NCBI RefSeq assembly: GCF_021173675.1 | Contig: NZ_JAIHON010000016.1 | Coordinates: forward strand, 159,845 to 223,844 | DNA from: Streptomyces lincolnensis | GTDB taxonomy: Bacteria > Actinomycetota > Actinomycetes > Streptomycetales > Streptomycetaceae | Reading direction: 5' to 3' | Length of the DNA: 64,000 bases | Shown here: piece by piece, positions 17,791 to 24,524 of the stretch | How the letters are laid out: each line of letters begins with the position of its first letter | How positions within the stretch are numbered: position 1 is the first letter of the stretch | The notes under the pieces: generated by a model | What the model saw: only the letters and a program-made list of their open reading frames with translations | What the model was told of the DNA's origin: nothing | The model's database searches: none | Program-made: the position numbers and the translations under genes

Positions 17791-18909
17791 ATGGGACGCC
17801 ACCGACGCTCCGCCGCCGGCCGCGCCGCCACGGGCCGCGCCACGGGGGTCACACAGACGCAGGGCTCGTACGCGGCCGGTCGCACCACGACCGGCATCGC
17901 GCCCTACCTGAACAACGGGACGTACGACGACGTCGGCCCGCACACCGGGACGACCGCGTCCGCCGACACCATCGCCGATGCGGAGGCCACCGCGTACGAG
18001 GAGGCCAACGCCAGGAGCGACGCCTACCTCTTCGCCTCGGAGGAGGAGTACGCGATCTTCCGCGGCGAGAGCTACACGCCCGACGGCGGACCCCGGCGCT
18101 CCGGCTCGCACCGCCGCCGCAAGCGGCCGGCACCGGTGAAGACCGGGCTGCTCGGCGTCTCCGCCGCGGTCGCCCTCGGCACGGTCGCCGTCGCCACCGG
18201 CGCGGTGCCCGGCCTGGAGAACTACAAGCTCGGCGGCGGCAACAGCAACAGCGCCGACCAGGTGCAGGCGACGGGCGCGCCGACCAACACCCCGATCGAG
18301 CAGGGCGGCACCTCCGGCAGCGCCGAGGACCGCGAGACCGGCGGATCGACCAGCCGGGACGCCGAACGCTCCGCCTCGCCCACGCCCTCCCCCTCCGCGC
18401 CGACGGCGACGCCGACCGAGACGCCGTCGAAGAAGCCCAAGGAGAACCAGGGCAAGAAGCCGGTGACGCCGCCGTCCAAGGCGGCCACGAAGGCGCCCGA
18501 GAAGACCACCGAGCCGGTCACGGTGTCCGCGGAGGCCCAGGCCTCGGCGGAGGTCCTCAAGCTCGTCAACCAGGAGCGGGCCAAGGTGGGCTGCAACCCG
18601 GTGGCCGCCAACAGCGCGCTGTCCGAGCTGGCCGAGGCCTTCAGTGACGACATGGCCGCGCGGGGCTTCTTCGACCACACCGACCCCGACGGGGCGAGCC
18701 CCTGGGACCGGGCGGCGAAGGCCGGGATCACCGACCTCGGCGGCGAGAACATCGCCCGGGGGCAGGCCGACGCCGCCGCGGTGATGGACGCCTGGATGAA
18801 CAGCCCCGGCCACAAGGCCAACATCCTGAACTGCGACTTCAAGACGCTGGGCGTGGGCGTGCACTTCGGGTCGGGCGGCCCGTGGTGGACGCAGGACTTC
18901 GGGTATTAG
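17791..18909 (+). CDS. Membrane-anchored CAP/SCP-domain (YkwD-like) protein
   Basis: A 372-residue protein with a hydrophilic cytoplasmic N terminus of about 110 residues, a basic stretch (RRSGSHRRRKRP) and one membrane helix at roughly 117-138, making it a signal-anchor protein facing outward. A Ser/Thr/Pro-rich linker (about 145-245) leads to a C-terminal CAP domain (about 250-372). Family features include ASAEVLKLVNQERAKVGC, AFSDDMAARGFFDHTDPDG, GENIARG, WMNSPGHKANIL and a final WWTQDFGY. The function of bacterial CAP proteins is poorly known; a cell-wall role is likely. ATG follows GGAAGGCAAGGAC. The gene is monocistronic, with an A/T-rich palindrome upstream and a terminator downstream. 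Confidence 0.88.
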   Translation: MGRHRRSAAGRAATGRATGVTQTQGSYAAGRTTTGIAPYLNNGTYDDVGPHTGTTASADTIADAEATAYEEANARSDAYLFASEEEYAIFRGESYTPDGGPRRSGSHRRRKRPAPVKTGLLGVSAAVALGTVAVATGAVPGLENYKLGGGNSNSADQVQATGAPTNTPIEQGGTSGSAEDRETGGSTSRDAERSASPTPSPSAPTATPTETPSKKPKENQGKKPVTPPSKAATKAPEKTTEPVTVSAEAQASAEVLKLVNQERAKVGCNPVAANSALSELAEAFSDDMAARGFFDHTDPDGASPWDRAAKAGITDLGGENIARGQADAAAVMDAWMNSPGHKANILNCDFKTLGVGVHFGSGGPWWTQDFGY

Positions 18910-18920
18910 AACGCCGTTCC

Positions 18921-18956
18921 CACAGGGGCGGACCGCACCGGCGGCTCGCCCCTGTG
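18921..18956 (+). terminator. Terminator after the CAP-domain gene
   Basis: Ten-base perfect stem CACAGGGGCG / CGCCCCTGTG starting 12 nt after the stop codon, followed by a short TG-rich tail. Confidence 0.75.
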
Positions 18957-18981
18957 TGCTGTCGGCCCACCCACCACACCA

Positions 18982-18996
18982 CTAACCACTAGTTAG
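18982..18996. promoter_or_regulatory. Candidate operator of the HxlR-type regulator gene
   Basis: CTAAC-5-GTTAG inverted repeat, A/T-rich, 43 bp before the start of the HxlR gene. The position suits autoregulation by a dimeric winged-helix protein. This is inference only. Confidence 0.45.
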
Positions 18997-19038
18997 CGCC
19001 CCCTTCTGGTAAGCGCTGTCTTCGCGTACTCTGGAGTC

Positions 19039-19440
19039 ATGAGCACCACTCACGAGCAGACGGAGGAGCAGGACCTCGCGTACAGCGTGTTCGCCAGGGC
19101 CTGTGTCTCCCGGGGCACCCTGGAGCACGTCACCGGACGCTGGGGCGGTCTCACCCTGGGCGCCCTGCACGAGGGCTCGATGCGTTTCAACGAGCTGCGC
19201 CGCCGCGTGGACGGCGTGAGCGAGAAGATGCTGTCCCAGACGCTGCACGCCCTGGAGCGCGACGGCCTGGTCCACCGTGAGGCCCAGCCCACCAACCCGC
19301 CCCGCGTGGACTACGAACTGACCCCGCTCGGCCGCGAGGTCGCCGATCGGCTGATGACCCTCATCCGCTTCGTGGAGGGGCGGATGGACGACGTCATGGC
19401 GGCCCGCGAGCGCTACGACGCCAGTCGCGGCGCCCGCTGA
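19039..19440 (+). CDS. HxlR-family winged-helix transcriptional regulator
   Basis: A 133-residue one-domain regulator with the HxlR/DUF24 pattern: a conserved cysteine at about 22 in RACVSRGTLEHVTGRWGGL, then FNELRRRVDGVSEKMLSQTLHALERDGLV as the recognition helix-wing, and YELTPLGREVADRL. Many family members sense redox or electrophile stress through this cysteine; the signal here is unknown. The gene stands alone behind a palindrome and overlaps the 3' end of mutM by 28 bp tail to tail, with no terminator between. No enzyme gene diverges from it, which is unusual for this family. Confidence 0.9.
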   Translation: MSTTHEQTEEQDLAYSVFARACVSRGTLEHVTGRWGGLTLGALHEGSMRFNELRRRVDGVSEKMLSQTLHALERDGLVHREAQPTNPPRVDYELTPLGREVADRLMTLIRFVEGRMDDVMAARERYDASRGAR

Positions 19441-20273
19441 CAGCGTGGGCAGAAGTAGCTGGACCGGTTCATCCACGCCCGCCTGAGCATCGGTGTGGCG
19501 CACCGCTTGCACGGCAGGCCCTCACGCCCGTACGCGTCCAGCGACCGGTCGAAGTACCCCGACTCGCCGTTGACGTTGACGTACAGGCTGTCGAAGCTCG
19601 TGCCGCCGACCGCCAGCGCCTCGTTCATCACGTCCCGGACGTGGCCCAGGAGTTCGGCGGTGCGGGGGCGGGTGAAGTTCGCCGTGGGGCGCTCGTAGTG
19701 GATACGGGCGCGCCACAGTGCCTCGTCCGCGTAGATGTTGCCGACCCCGCTGATCAACGACTGGTCGAGCAGGGCCCGTTTGATGGTGCTGCGCTTGCGG
19801 CGCAGCGCCTGGTGGAAGGCCTCGTCGTCGAAGAGCGGGTCGAGGGGATCCCGGGCGATGTGCGCGATGACGTCGGGCAGGCCGTCCGGGGAGGTGTCGT
19901 GCAACGACAGGCCGCCGAAGGTGCGTTGGTCGACGAAGCGGAGTTCGGTGTCCACCTCGTCCGCGAAGCGCACCCGGATCCTGAGGTGCTTCTCGTCCGG
20001 GGCACCGTGCGGCTGGACCAGCAGCTGCCCGCTCATGCCGAGGTGCGCCAGGACCGCCTGGTGCGTGTCCTCCAGCGGCAGCCACAGATACTTGCCGCGG
20101 CGGCTGGGCGTGCCGATGCGGTGGCCCTTGAGGCGGTGCGCGAAGTCGTCGGCGCCGGCGAGATGGCGGCGCACCGCGCGCGGGTGCAGCACCTCGGCCT
20201 CGGCGACCGTCCGATGGGCGACCCACCGCGCGAGGCCCCGCCGTACGACCTCGACCTCGGGCAACTCGGGCAT
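19413..20273 (-). CDS. mutM: Formamidopyrimidine-DNA glycosylase MutM (Fpg)
   Basis: Base-excision repair glycosylase/AP lyase removing 8-oxoguanine and formamidopyrimidines. At 286 residues it has the catalytic MPELPEVE N terminus (Pro2 nucleophile, Glu3), the beta-turn lysine in GRRGKYLWL (K61), the helix-two-turn-helix ISGVGNIYADEALWRA and a C-terminal zinc finger (CKRC to CPRC). It lies downstream of rnc on the same strand, as is usual in actinobacteria (rnc-mutM), separated by an 83-bp gap with a hairpin. Its 3' end overlaps the convergent HxlR gene. Confidence 0.97.
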   Translation of the reverse strand: MPELPEVEVVRRGLARWVAHRTVAEAEVLHPRAVRRHLAGADDFAHRLKGHRIGTPSRRGKYLWLPLEDTHQAVLAHLGMSGQLLVQPHGAPDEKHLRIRVRFADEVDTELRFVDQRTFGGLSLHDTSPDGLPDVIAHIARDPLDPLFDDEAFHQALRRKRSTIKRALLDQSLISGVGNIYADEALWRARIHYERPTANFTRPRTAELLGHVRDVMNEALAVGGTSFDSLYVNVNGESGYFDRSLDAYGREGLPCKRCATPMLRRAWMNRSSYFCPRCQRAPRLAS

Positions 20274-20304
20274 GGGGCTCCCCCGTCACATTCGGTGTAT
20301 GAGT

Positions 20305-20340
20305 CGAGCGCCCGCCCTCGGTGAAGGGGGCGGGCGCTCG
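20305..20340 (-). terminator. Hairpin between rnc and mutM
   Basis: Thirteen-base perfect stem CGAGCGCCCGCCC / GGGCGGGCGCTCG with a 10-nt loop and no T-run. It may attenuate or protect transcripts rather than fully terminate, or be an RNase III target next to rnc itself. Confidence 0.6.
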
Positions 20341-20356
20341 GGTCGCGCTTGATCGG

Positions 20357-21169
20357 TCAGGCGGAGACGGACGACGGACCTTCGCCGTCCTGGGCGGCCC
20401 GCTCGGCCGCCTCCTTGGCTCGCTCGTCCGCCGCGGCCCGGATGGACCGCCATGCGGACTCGGCGGCCTGCTGCTCCGCCTCCTTCTTGCTGCGGCCGGT
20501 GCCGGTGCCGTACGAGACGCCTCCGACGCGGGCGGCAGCAGTGAAGGTCTTCTCGTGGTCGGGGCCGGTCTCCGTGACCAGGTACTCGGGGACACCGAGC
20601 CCCTCGGTCGCGGTGAGCTCCTGGAGACTGGTCTTCCAGTCCAGGCCGGCTCCGAGGTTCGAGGACTTCTCGATCAGTGGGTCGAACAGGCGGTGCACCA
20701 GCTCCGCCGCCGAGTCCAGCCCCTGGTCGAGATAGACCGCGCCGATCACCGCTTCCAGGGTGTCGGCGAGGATGGATGCCTTGTCCCGGCCACCCGTACC
20801 CTCTTCACCGCGGCCGAGCCGGATGAAGGAGCCGAGGTCGAGCCCGCGGCCCACCTCCGCCAGCGCACGAGAATTGACCACCGCGGCCCGCAGCTTGGCC
20901 AGTTGGCCTTCGGGCAGGTCGGGGTGGGTGCGATACAGCGTGTCCGTGACCACCAGGCCGAGCACGGAGTCCCCGAGGAACTCCAGACGCTCGTTGGTGG
21001 GCAGGCCGCCGTTCTCGTACGCGAAGGAACGGTGGGTCAGCGCACGCACCAGAAGGGCGGACTCGACCTTGTAGCCGAGCCGCCCTTCCAACAGCGTGTG
21101 GGACGAGGCCGTGTTGTCCGCCGGGCCTACCGCGCCTGCGCGGGTGCCGTTCTTCTTTGGCGTGGACAC
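20357..21169 (-). CDS. rnc: Ribonuclease III (AbsB)
   Basis: Double-strand-specific endoribonuclease for rRNA and mRNA processing; in S. coelicolor it is AbsB, required for antibiotic production. At 270 residues it has the catalytic signature NERLEFLGDSVLGL, the second acidic site DTLEAVIGAVYLD and a C-terminal dsRNA-binding domain ending in the AEQQAAESAW helix. I chose the GTG giving MSTPKKNGTR; another GTG four codons upstream (21181) is equally possible, and Shine-Dalgarno matches are poor for both. The start lies 19 nt after the rpmF stop, so DUF177-rpmF-rnc form one operon. Confidence 0.93.
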   Translation of the reverse strand: MSTPKKNGTRAGAVGPADNTASSHTLLEGRLGYKVESALLVRALTHRSFAYENGGLPTNERLEFLGDSVLGLVVTDTLYRTHPDLPEGQLAKLRAAVVNSRALAEVGRGLDLGSFIRLGRGEEGTGGRDKASILADTLEAVIGAVYLDQGLDSAAELVHRLFDPLIEKSSNLGAGLDWKTSLQELTATEGLGVPEYLVTETGPDHEKTFTAAARVGGVSYGTGTGRSKKEAEQQAAESAWRSIRAAADERAKEAAERAAQDGEGPSSVSA

Positions 21170-21188
21170 AGTGCCTGTCACCAGCCGC

Positions 21189-21362
21189 TCAGACCTCGAG
21201 GACCTGGCGCTTGTTGTAGGTGCCGCAAGCCGGGCACGCGATGTGCTGCAGCTTGGGCTCGTGGCAGCGCTCGCACGCAACCAGGGTGGGGACCGCAGCC
21301 TTCCACTGCGACCGGCGGTGGCGCGTGTTGCTGCGCGACATCTTCCGCTTCGGAACAGCCAC
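21189..21362 (-). CDS. rpmF: Ribosomal protein L32, zinc-binding form
   Basis: Large-subunit protein of 57 residues starting MAVPKRKMSRSNTRHRRSQW. Two cysteine pairs (CERC and CPAC) make it the zinc-containing C+ type; streptomycetes also carry zinc-free paralogues elsewhere that are induced under zinc starvation. The GTG start has AGGAGAAG eight bases upstream, within the end of the DUF177 gene. Tight spacing on both sides shows an operon with DUF177 and rnc. Confidence 0.97.
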   Translation of the reverse strand: MAVPKRKMSRSNTRHRRSQWKAAVPTLVACERCHEPKLQHIACPACGTYNKRQVLEV

Positions 21363-21364
21363 GG

Positions 21365-22018
21365 CTACTTCTCCTGCTTCTCGTCGACGCCCGGTTCGGC
21401 GCCGCTGATCTCGTCCTTCTCGCCTGGCTCGAGTGAACCGGCGAGTCCCTGCAGTGCCGCCCAACGGATGTCGACGGCGTCATGGTGGTGGTCCGGGTCG
21501 TCCGCGAGCCGTGCTCCGCACTCGGAGCACAGGCCGGGGCAGTCGTCCTGGCACACCGGCTGCATCGGCAGTGCGAGCACCACCGCATCACGCAGCACGG
21601 GTTCGAGGTCGAACAGACCGTCCTCGATGAAGAGCCTGTCCTCGTCCTCTGCGGATCCCTCGGCGTCGTCGGCCGGTTCCGCCTTGGGGCGGCCACGGTC
21701 GTCGGCCTCGGGGTACGAGAACATCTCCTGGAAGTCCGCGTCGAGCGTCAGCTCCAGCGGCTCCAGACACCTTACGCACTCCCCCTCGGCCTGTGCACGG
21801 GCGGTGCCTGTGACGAGCACACCTTCCATGACCGACTCGATCCGGAGTACGAGCTTCACCGGGGCGCCTTCCGGCACCCCGACGACTCCCTGGATCCCGA
21901 GATCCTTGGGGGCGTCGATCTCGCGGGTCAGGCGCTGCAGCGCACCAGGCCGCCGACCCAGCTCGTGCGTGTCGAACACGAGTGGGTTGCGGTGGTCGAG
22001 GCGGGCGTTCAGGGCCAT
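21365..22018 (-). CDS. YceD/DUF177 family protein
   Basis: A 217-residue protein with the DUF177 core: FDTHELGRRPG at the N terminus, CVRCLEPLELTLDADF near residue 81-96, and a cluster of cysteines (VCQDDCPGLCSECG) near 150-165 that probably bind metal. The acidic C terminus is typical. DUF177 proteins are almost always encoded next to rpmF, as here with a 2-nt gap, and are linked to 23S rRNA accumulation or ribosome assembly in plants and bacteria. The start is ATG (MALNARLDH). First gene of DUF177-rpmF-rnc. Confidence 0.92.
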   Translation of the reverse strand: MALNARLDHRNPLVFDTHELGRRPGALQRLTREIDAPKDLGIQGVVGVPEGAPVKLVLRIESVMEGVLVTGTARAQAEGECVRCLEPLELTLDADFQEMFSYPEADDRGRPKAEPADDAEGSAEDEDRLFIEDGLFDLEPVLRDAVVLALPMQPVCQDDCPGLCSECGARLADDPDHHHDAVDIRWAALQGLAGSLEPGEKDEISGAEPGVDEKQEK

Positions 22019-22169
22019 TCCTGCTTTCGATCTGCTGAGCTCTGGGGCGCTGCCCTTCGGTGTTCCCGGGCAGCGTTGATCGCGGACGTACGCGCGACCG
22101 AAGAGCCAGGATACTGGACCTTTCGCTCACGGCCCAATCCGGTGTGCGCTCTCGGCCACCGGCACCGGT

Positions 22170-23249
22170 TCAGCTCGCCCCGCGCCCCTGCTCGTAGGCC
22201 CTGAGCTGCTCCGGGGTGATCATGCCGGTGTCGAAGAGGCTGGTCTCGTCGAGGGCGTACGCCTGCTGGGCGTGCGGCTGGGGGTTCTGGGCGTGGCTCT
22301 GGTCGTAGCCGGCCTGCTGTCCGCCGTCGTAGCCCTGGTAGGCGTACGGGTCGGCCTGCTGCTGGTAGCCGTAGGGGTCCTGCTGGGCCTGCTGGGCGTA
22401 GGCGGGCTGCTGGTAGCCGCCGCCGTAGGGGTCGGCCTGTTGCTGGTACTCGTACGGCTGCTGGGGAGCGTGCGGGTCGTACTGCTGGGGTACGGGCGCG
22501 GGCTGCTCGGCGGGGGCCGGGGCGCTCTGTGCCGCGTGGCCGGCCAGGTCGGCGAGGTAGTCGGCGTCGCTGGAGTGCTGGAGGGTGGAGGTGTCGTCGG
22601 CGAGGGCGCCGAGGTCGTCCGTGGCGATACGGCCGTGCAGCTTCTGGCGGCCGCGGCCGACGGCCTCCAGGGTCTTGGCGAGGACCGCCTCGAAGGCGCC
22701 GAGCTTGATGTCGACGTACTCATCGGCGGTGCGGCGCAGGGTGTCGGGGTCGTGGCTGCGCTCGGGGGCGTCCTCGTCCTCGTAGCCCTGCTCGTCGGTG
22801 CCGGGGCCGGTGCCGAGGAGCTTCTCCCGGCCACGGCCGACGGAGCCGAGGGTCTTGGTGAGGACGACCTCGAAGTTGGCGAGCTTGGAGTCGACGTAGT
22901 CGTCGGCCTCCGCGCGGATCTCCTCGGCCTCCTGGCGGGCCTCGGTGAGGATGCGGTCGGCCTCGGCCTGGGAGCGGCGGGCGACCTCGGTGTCGGAGAT
23001 CAGGGAGCCGCGCTCGGCGTGCGCCTGCCCGATGATCCGCTCGGCCTCCTGGCGGGCCTGCTCGACCATCTGCTCACGGTCGCCGATCACCTCCTGGGCC
23101 TGCGCGAGGGAGCCGGGCAGGGCCTGGCGCACCTCTTCGAGCATCGCGAGCAGTTCGGCGCGGTTGACCACGCACGAGGCCGACATGGGCATCGACCGGG
23201 CGCCGGAGACCGAGGCGACGATCTCGTCGAGCTTCTTCTGCACGTCCAC
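22170..23249 (-). CDS. DivIVA-like coiled-coil protein with Gln/Tyr-rich tail
   Basis: A 359-residue cytoplasmic protein. The N-terminal half (about 30-115) is a long coiled coil (REQMVEQARQEAERIIGQAH and onward) of the type annotated as DivIVA or ATP-synthase-b-like cell division protein. A 33-residue block is duplicated at 114-146 and 174-206 (both contain YVD-KL--FE-VL-KTL--VGRGR-KL). The C-terminal third is low-complexity and rich in Gln, Tyr, Pro and Ala. The start is GTG (MDVQKKLDEIV). I know this as a conserved streptomycete protein of unsettled role; a scaffold or polar growth function is inference. It precedes DUF177 on the same strand but with a 151-bp gap. Confidence 0.8.
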   Translation of the reverse strand: MDVQKKLDEIVASVSGARSMPMSASCVVNRAELLAMLEEVRQALPGSLAQAQEVIGDREQMVEQARQEAERIIGQAHAERGSLISDTEVARRSQAEADRILTEARQEAEEIRAEADDYVDSKLANFEVVLTKTLGSVGRGREKLLGTGPGTDEQGYEDEDAPERSHDPDTLRRTADEYVDIKLGAFEAVLAKTLEAVGRGRQKLHGRIATDDLGALADDTSTLQHSSDADYLADLAGHAAQSAPAPAEQPAPVPQQYDPHAPQQPYEYQQQADPYGGGYQQPAYAQQAQQDPYGYQQQADPYAYQGYDGGQQAGYDQSHAQNPQPHAQQAYALDETSLFDTGMITPEQLRAYEQGRGAS

Positions 23250-23306
23250 CTGTGCTCGCCACTCTCTACAGCTGTGTTGGAGACGGACGGGACGACTGTA
23301 GCCCCA

Positions 23307-23786
23307 TCAGTCCCTGCGCAGGCGCGTGTTCAGGGCTTCGAGGACCAGCGGGGGAACCAGGTGGGAGACGTCTCCGCCCCAGGTCGCGACCTCCTTGACC
23401 AAGGAGGAGGAGAGGAAGCTGTAGGTGGGGTTGGTGGGGACGAAAAGGGTCTCCACGCCCGACAGGCCGTTGTTCATCTGGGCCATCTGGAGCTCGTAGT
23501 CGAAGTCGCTGACCGCGCGCAGCCCCTTGACGATGGCCGGGATGTCGCGTTCCTTGCAGAAGTCGACGAGGAGGCCGTGGAAGGCCTCGACCCGGACGTT
23601 CTCGTACTCGGCGGTGACCTGGCGGATCAGGTCGATCCGCTCGTCGATCTCGAACAGGCCCTTCTTTGACTTGTTGATCATCACCGCGACGTAGACCTCG
23701 TCGTACAGACGTGAGGCGCGGGAAATGATGTCGAGGTGTCCGTTGGTGATCGGGTCGAACGACCCGGGACAGACGGCGCGGCGCAC
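23307..23786 (-). CDS. coaD: Phosphopantetheine adenylyltransferase CoaD
   Basis: Fourth step of coenzyme A synthesis: ATP plus 4'-phosphopantetheine gives dephospho-CoA. It is 159 residues, the family length, with the nucleotidyl-transfer motif CPGSFDPITNGHLDI at the N terminus and SFLSSSLVKEVA near residue 127. I chose the GTG giving MRRAVCPGS, preceded by GAGGG. An alternative ATG ten codons upstream (23816) overlaps the rsmD stop as ATGA and would add MTGPESEGSQ; both are plausible. The gene follows rsmD, a common pairing in bacteria. Confidence 0.95.
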   Translation of the reverse strand: MRRAVCPGSFDPITNGHLDIISRASRLYDEVYVAVMINKSKKGLFEIDERIDLIRQVTAEYENVRVEAFHGLLVDFCKERDIPAIVKGLRAVSDFDYELQMAQMNNGLSGVETLFVPTNPTYSFLSSSLVKEVATWGGDVSHLVPPLVLEALNTRLRRD

Positions 23787-23812
23787 TTGAGATCCCTCGC
23801 TCTCCGGTCCGG

Positions 23813-24415
23813 TCATCGTGCGTCTTCGCACGTAGAGGCGTTGTCGCCCATGGCGGCGCGACCGTACCAAAACGTTCCCTCGCCGTAGCGACGGGCCCGG
23901 AGCGGTTCGAAGGCGTCGGGCCAGTCGAATGCGCCGCCTCTGGTGCTGCGCTCAACGGTGACCAGTGCGTGCGGTGCTAGCCAGCCCTCCGAGCCGAGTG
24001 TGAGGAGGATCTCGCGAAGATCGTGATCTGTGACTCGGTAGGGGGGGTCGAGGAAGACGAGGTCGTACGGCTCGGTCGGCGGCCCTGTCCGGATGATCTG
24101 TTCGGCCTTGCCCGCCCTCACCTCGGCGCCGGGGAGGCCGAGGTTCTTGACGTTCTCGCGGATGACGCGGACCGCCTTGGCGTCGGCCTCCACGAGGAGG
24201 GTGTGACCCGCGCCCCGGGACAGGGCTTCCAGGCCCACGGCGCCCGAGCCCGCGTAGAGGTCGAGGACGCGTTCGCCGTCCAGGGGGCCGCCCAGCAGGG
24301 ATTGCCAGGTGGAGAAGAGACCTTCGCGTGCGCGGTCGGAGGTGGGGCGGGTGCCGTTGCCTGGCGGGACTGCCAGGCGTCGTCCGCCGGCTGCGCCGGC
24401 GATCACGCGGGTCAT
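23813..24415 (-). CDS. rsmD: 16S rRNA (guanine966-N2)-methyltransferase RsmD
   Basis: Methylates G966 of 16S rRNA during small-subunit assembly. The 200-residue protein begins MTRVIAGAAGGRRLAVP, has the SAM-binding segment VLDLYAGSGAVGLEALSRGA around residue 50-70 and the catalytic N6/N2-methylase motif DPPY near 125. ATG follows AAGGACCCGAG; the frame is open 12 codons upstream without support. It is coupled to coaD. A degenerate copy of a dispersed GC-rich repeat lies in the gap towards recG. Confidence 0.94.
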   Translation of the reverse strand: MTRVIAGAAGGRRLAVPPGNGTRPTSDRAREGLFSTWQSLLGGPLDGERVLDLYAGSGAVGLEALSRGAGHTLLVEADAKAVRVIRENVKNLGLPGAEVRAGKAEQIIRTGPPTEPYDLVFLDPPYRVTDHDLREILLTLGSEGWLAPHALVTVERSTRGGAFDWPDAFEPLRARRYGEGTFWYGRAAMGDNASTCEDAR

Positions 24416-24452
24416 CTCGGGTCCTTGGTCGTGGGCGGCTTCAAGGTTCATT

Positions 24453-24509
24453 GTGGCTGGTCGCGCGCACGCGGCGGTAGCCGCATATCCAATACAGCCC
24501 CGCGCCCCT
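24453..24509. repeat. Interrupted copy of a dispersed GC-rich repeat
   Basis: GTGGCTGGTCGCGC (24453-24466) and CCCCGCGCCCCT (24498-24509) are the two ends of the element found intact at 41626-41665 and 63478-63505, here in reverse orientation. They are separated by about 30 nt that include a small hairpin (GCGG/CCGC) in place of the usual four bases. Confidence 0.65.
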
Positions 24510-24524
24510 GACCAGTGTCTCCGC

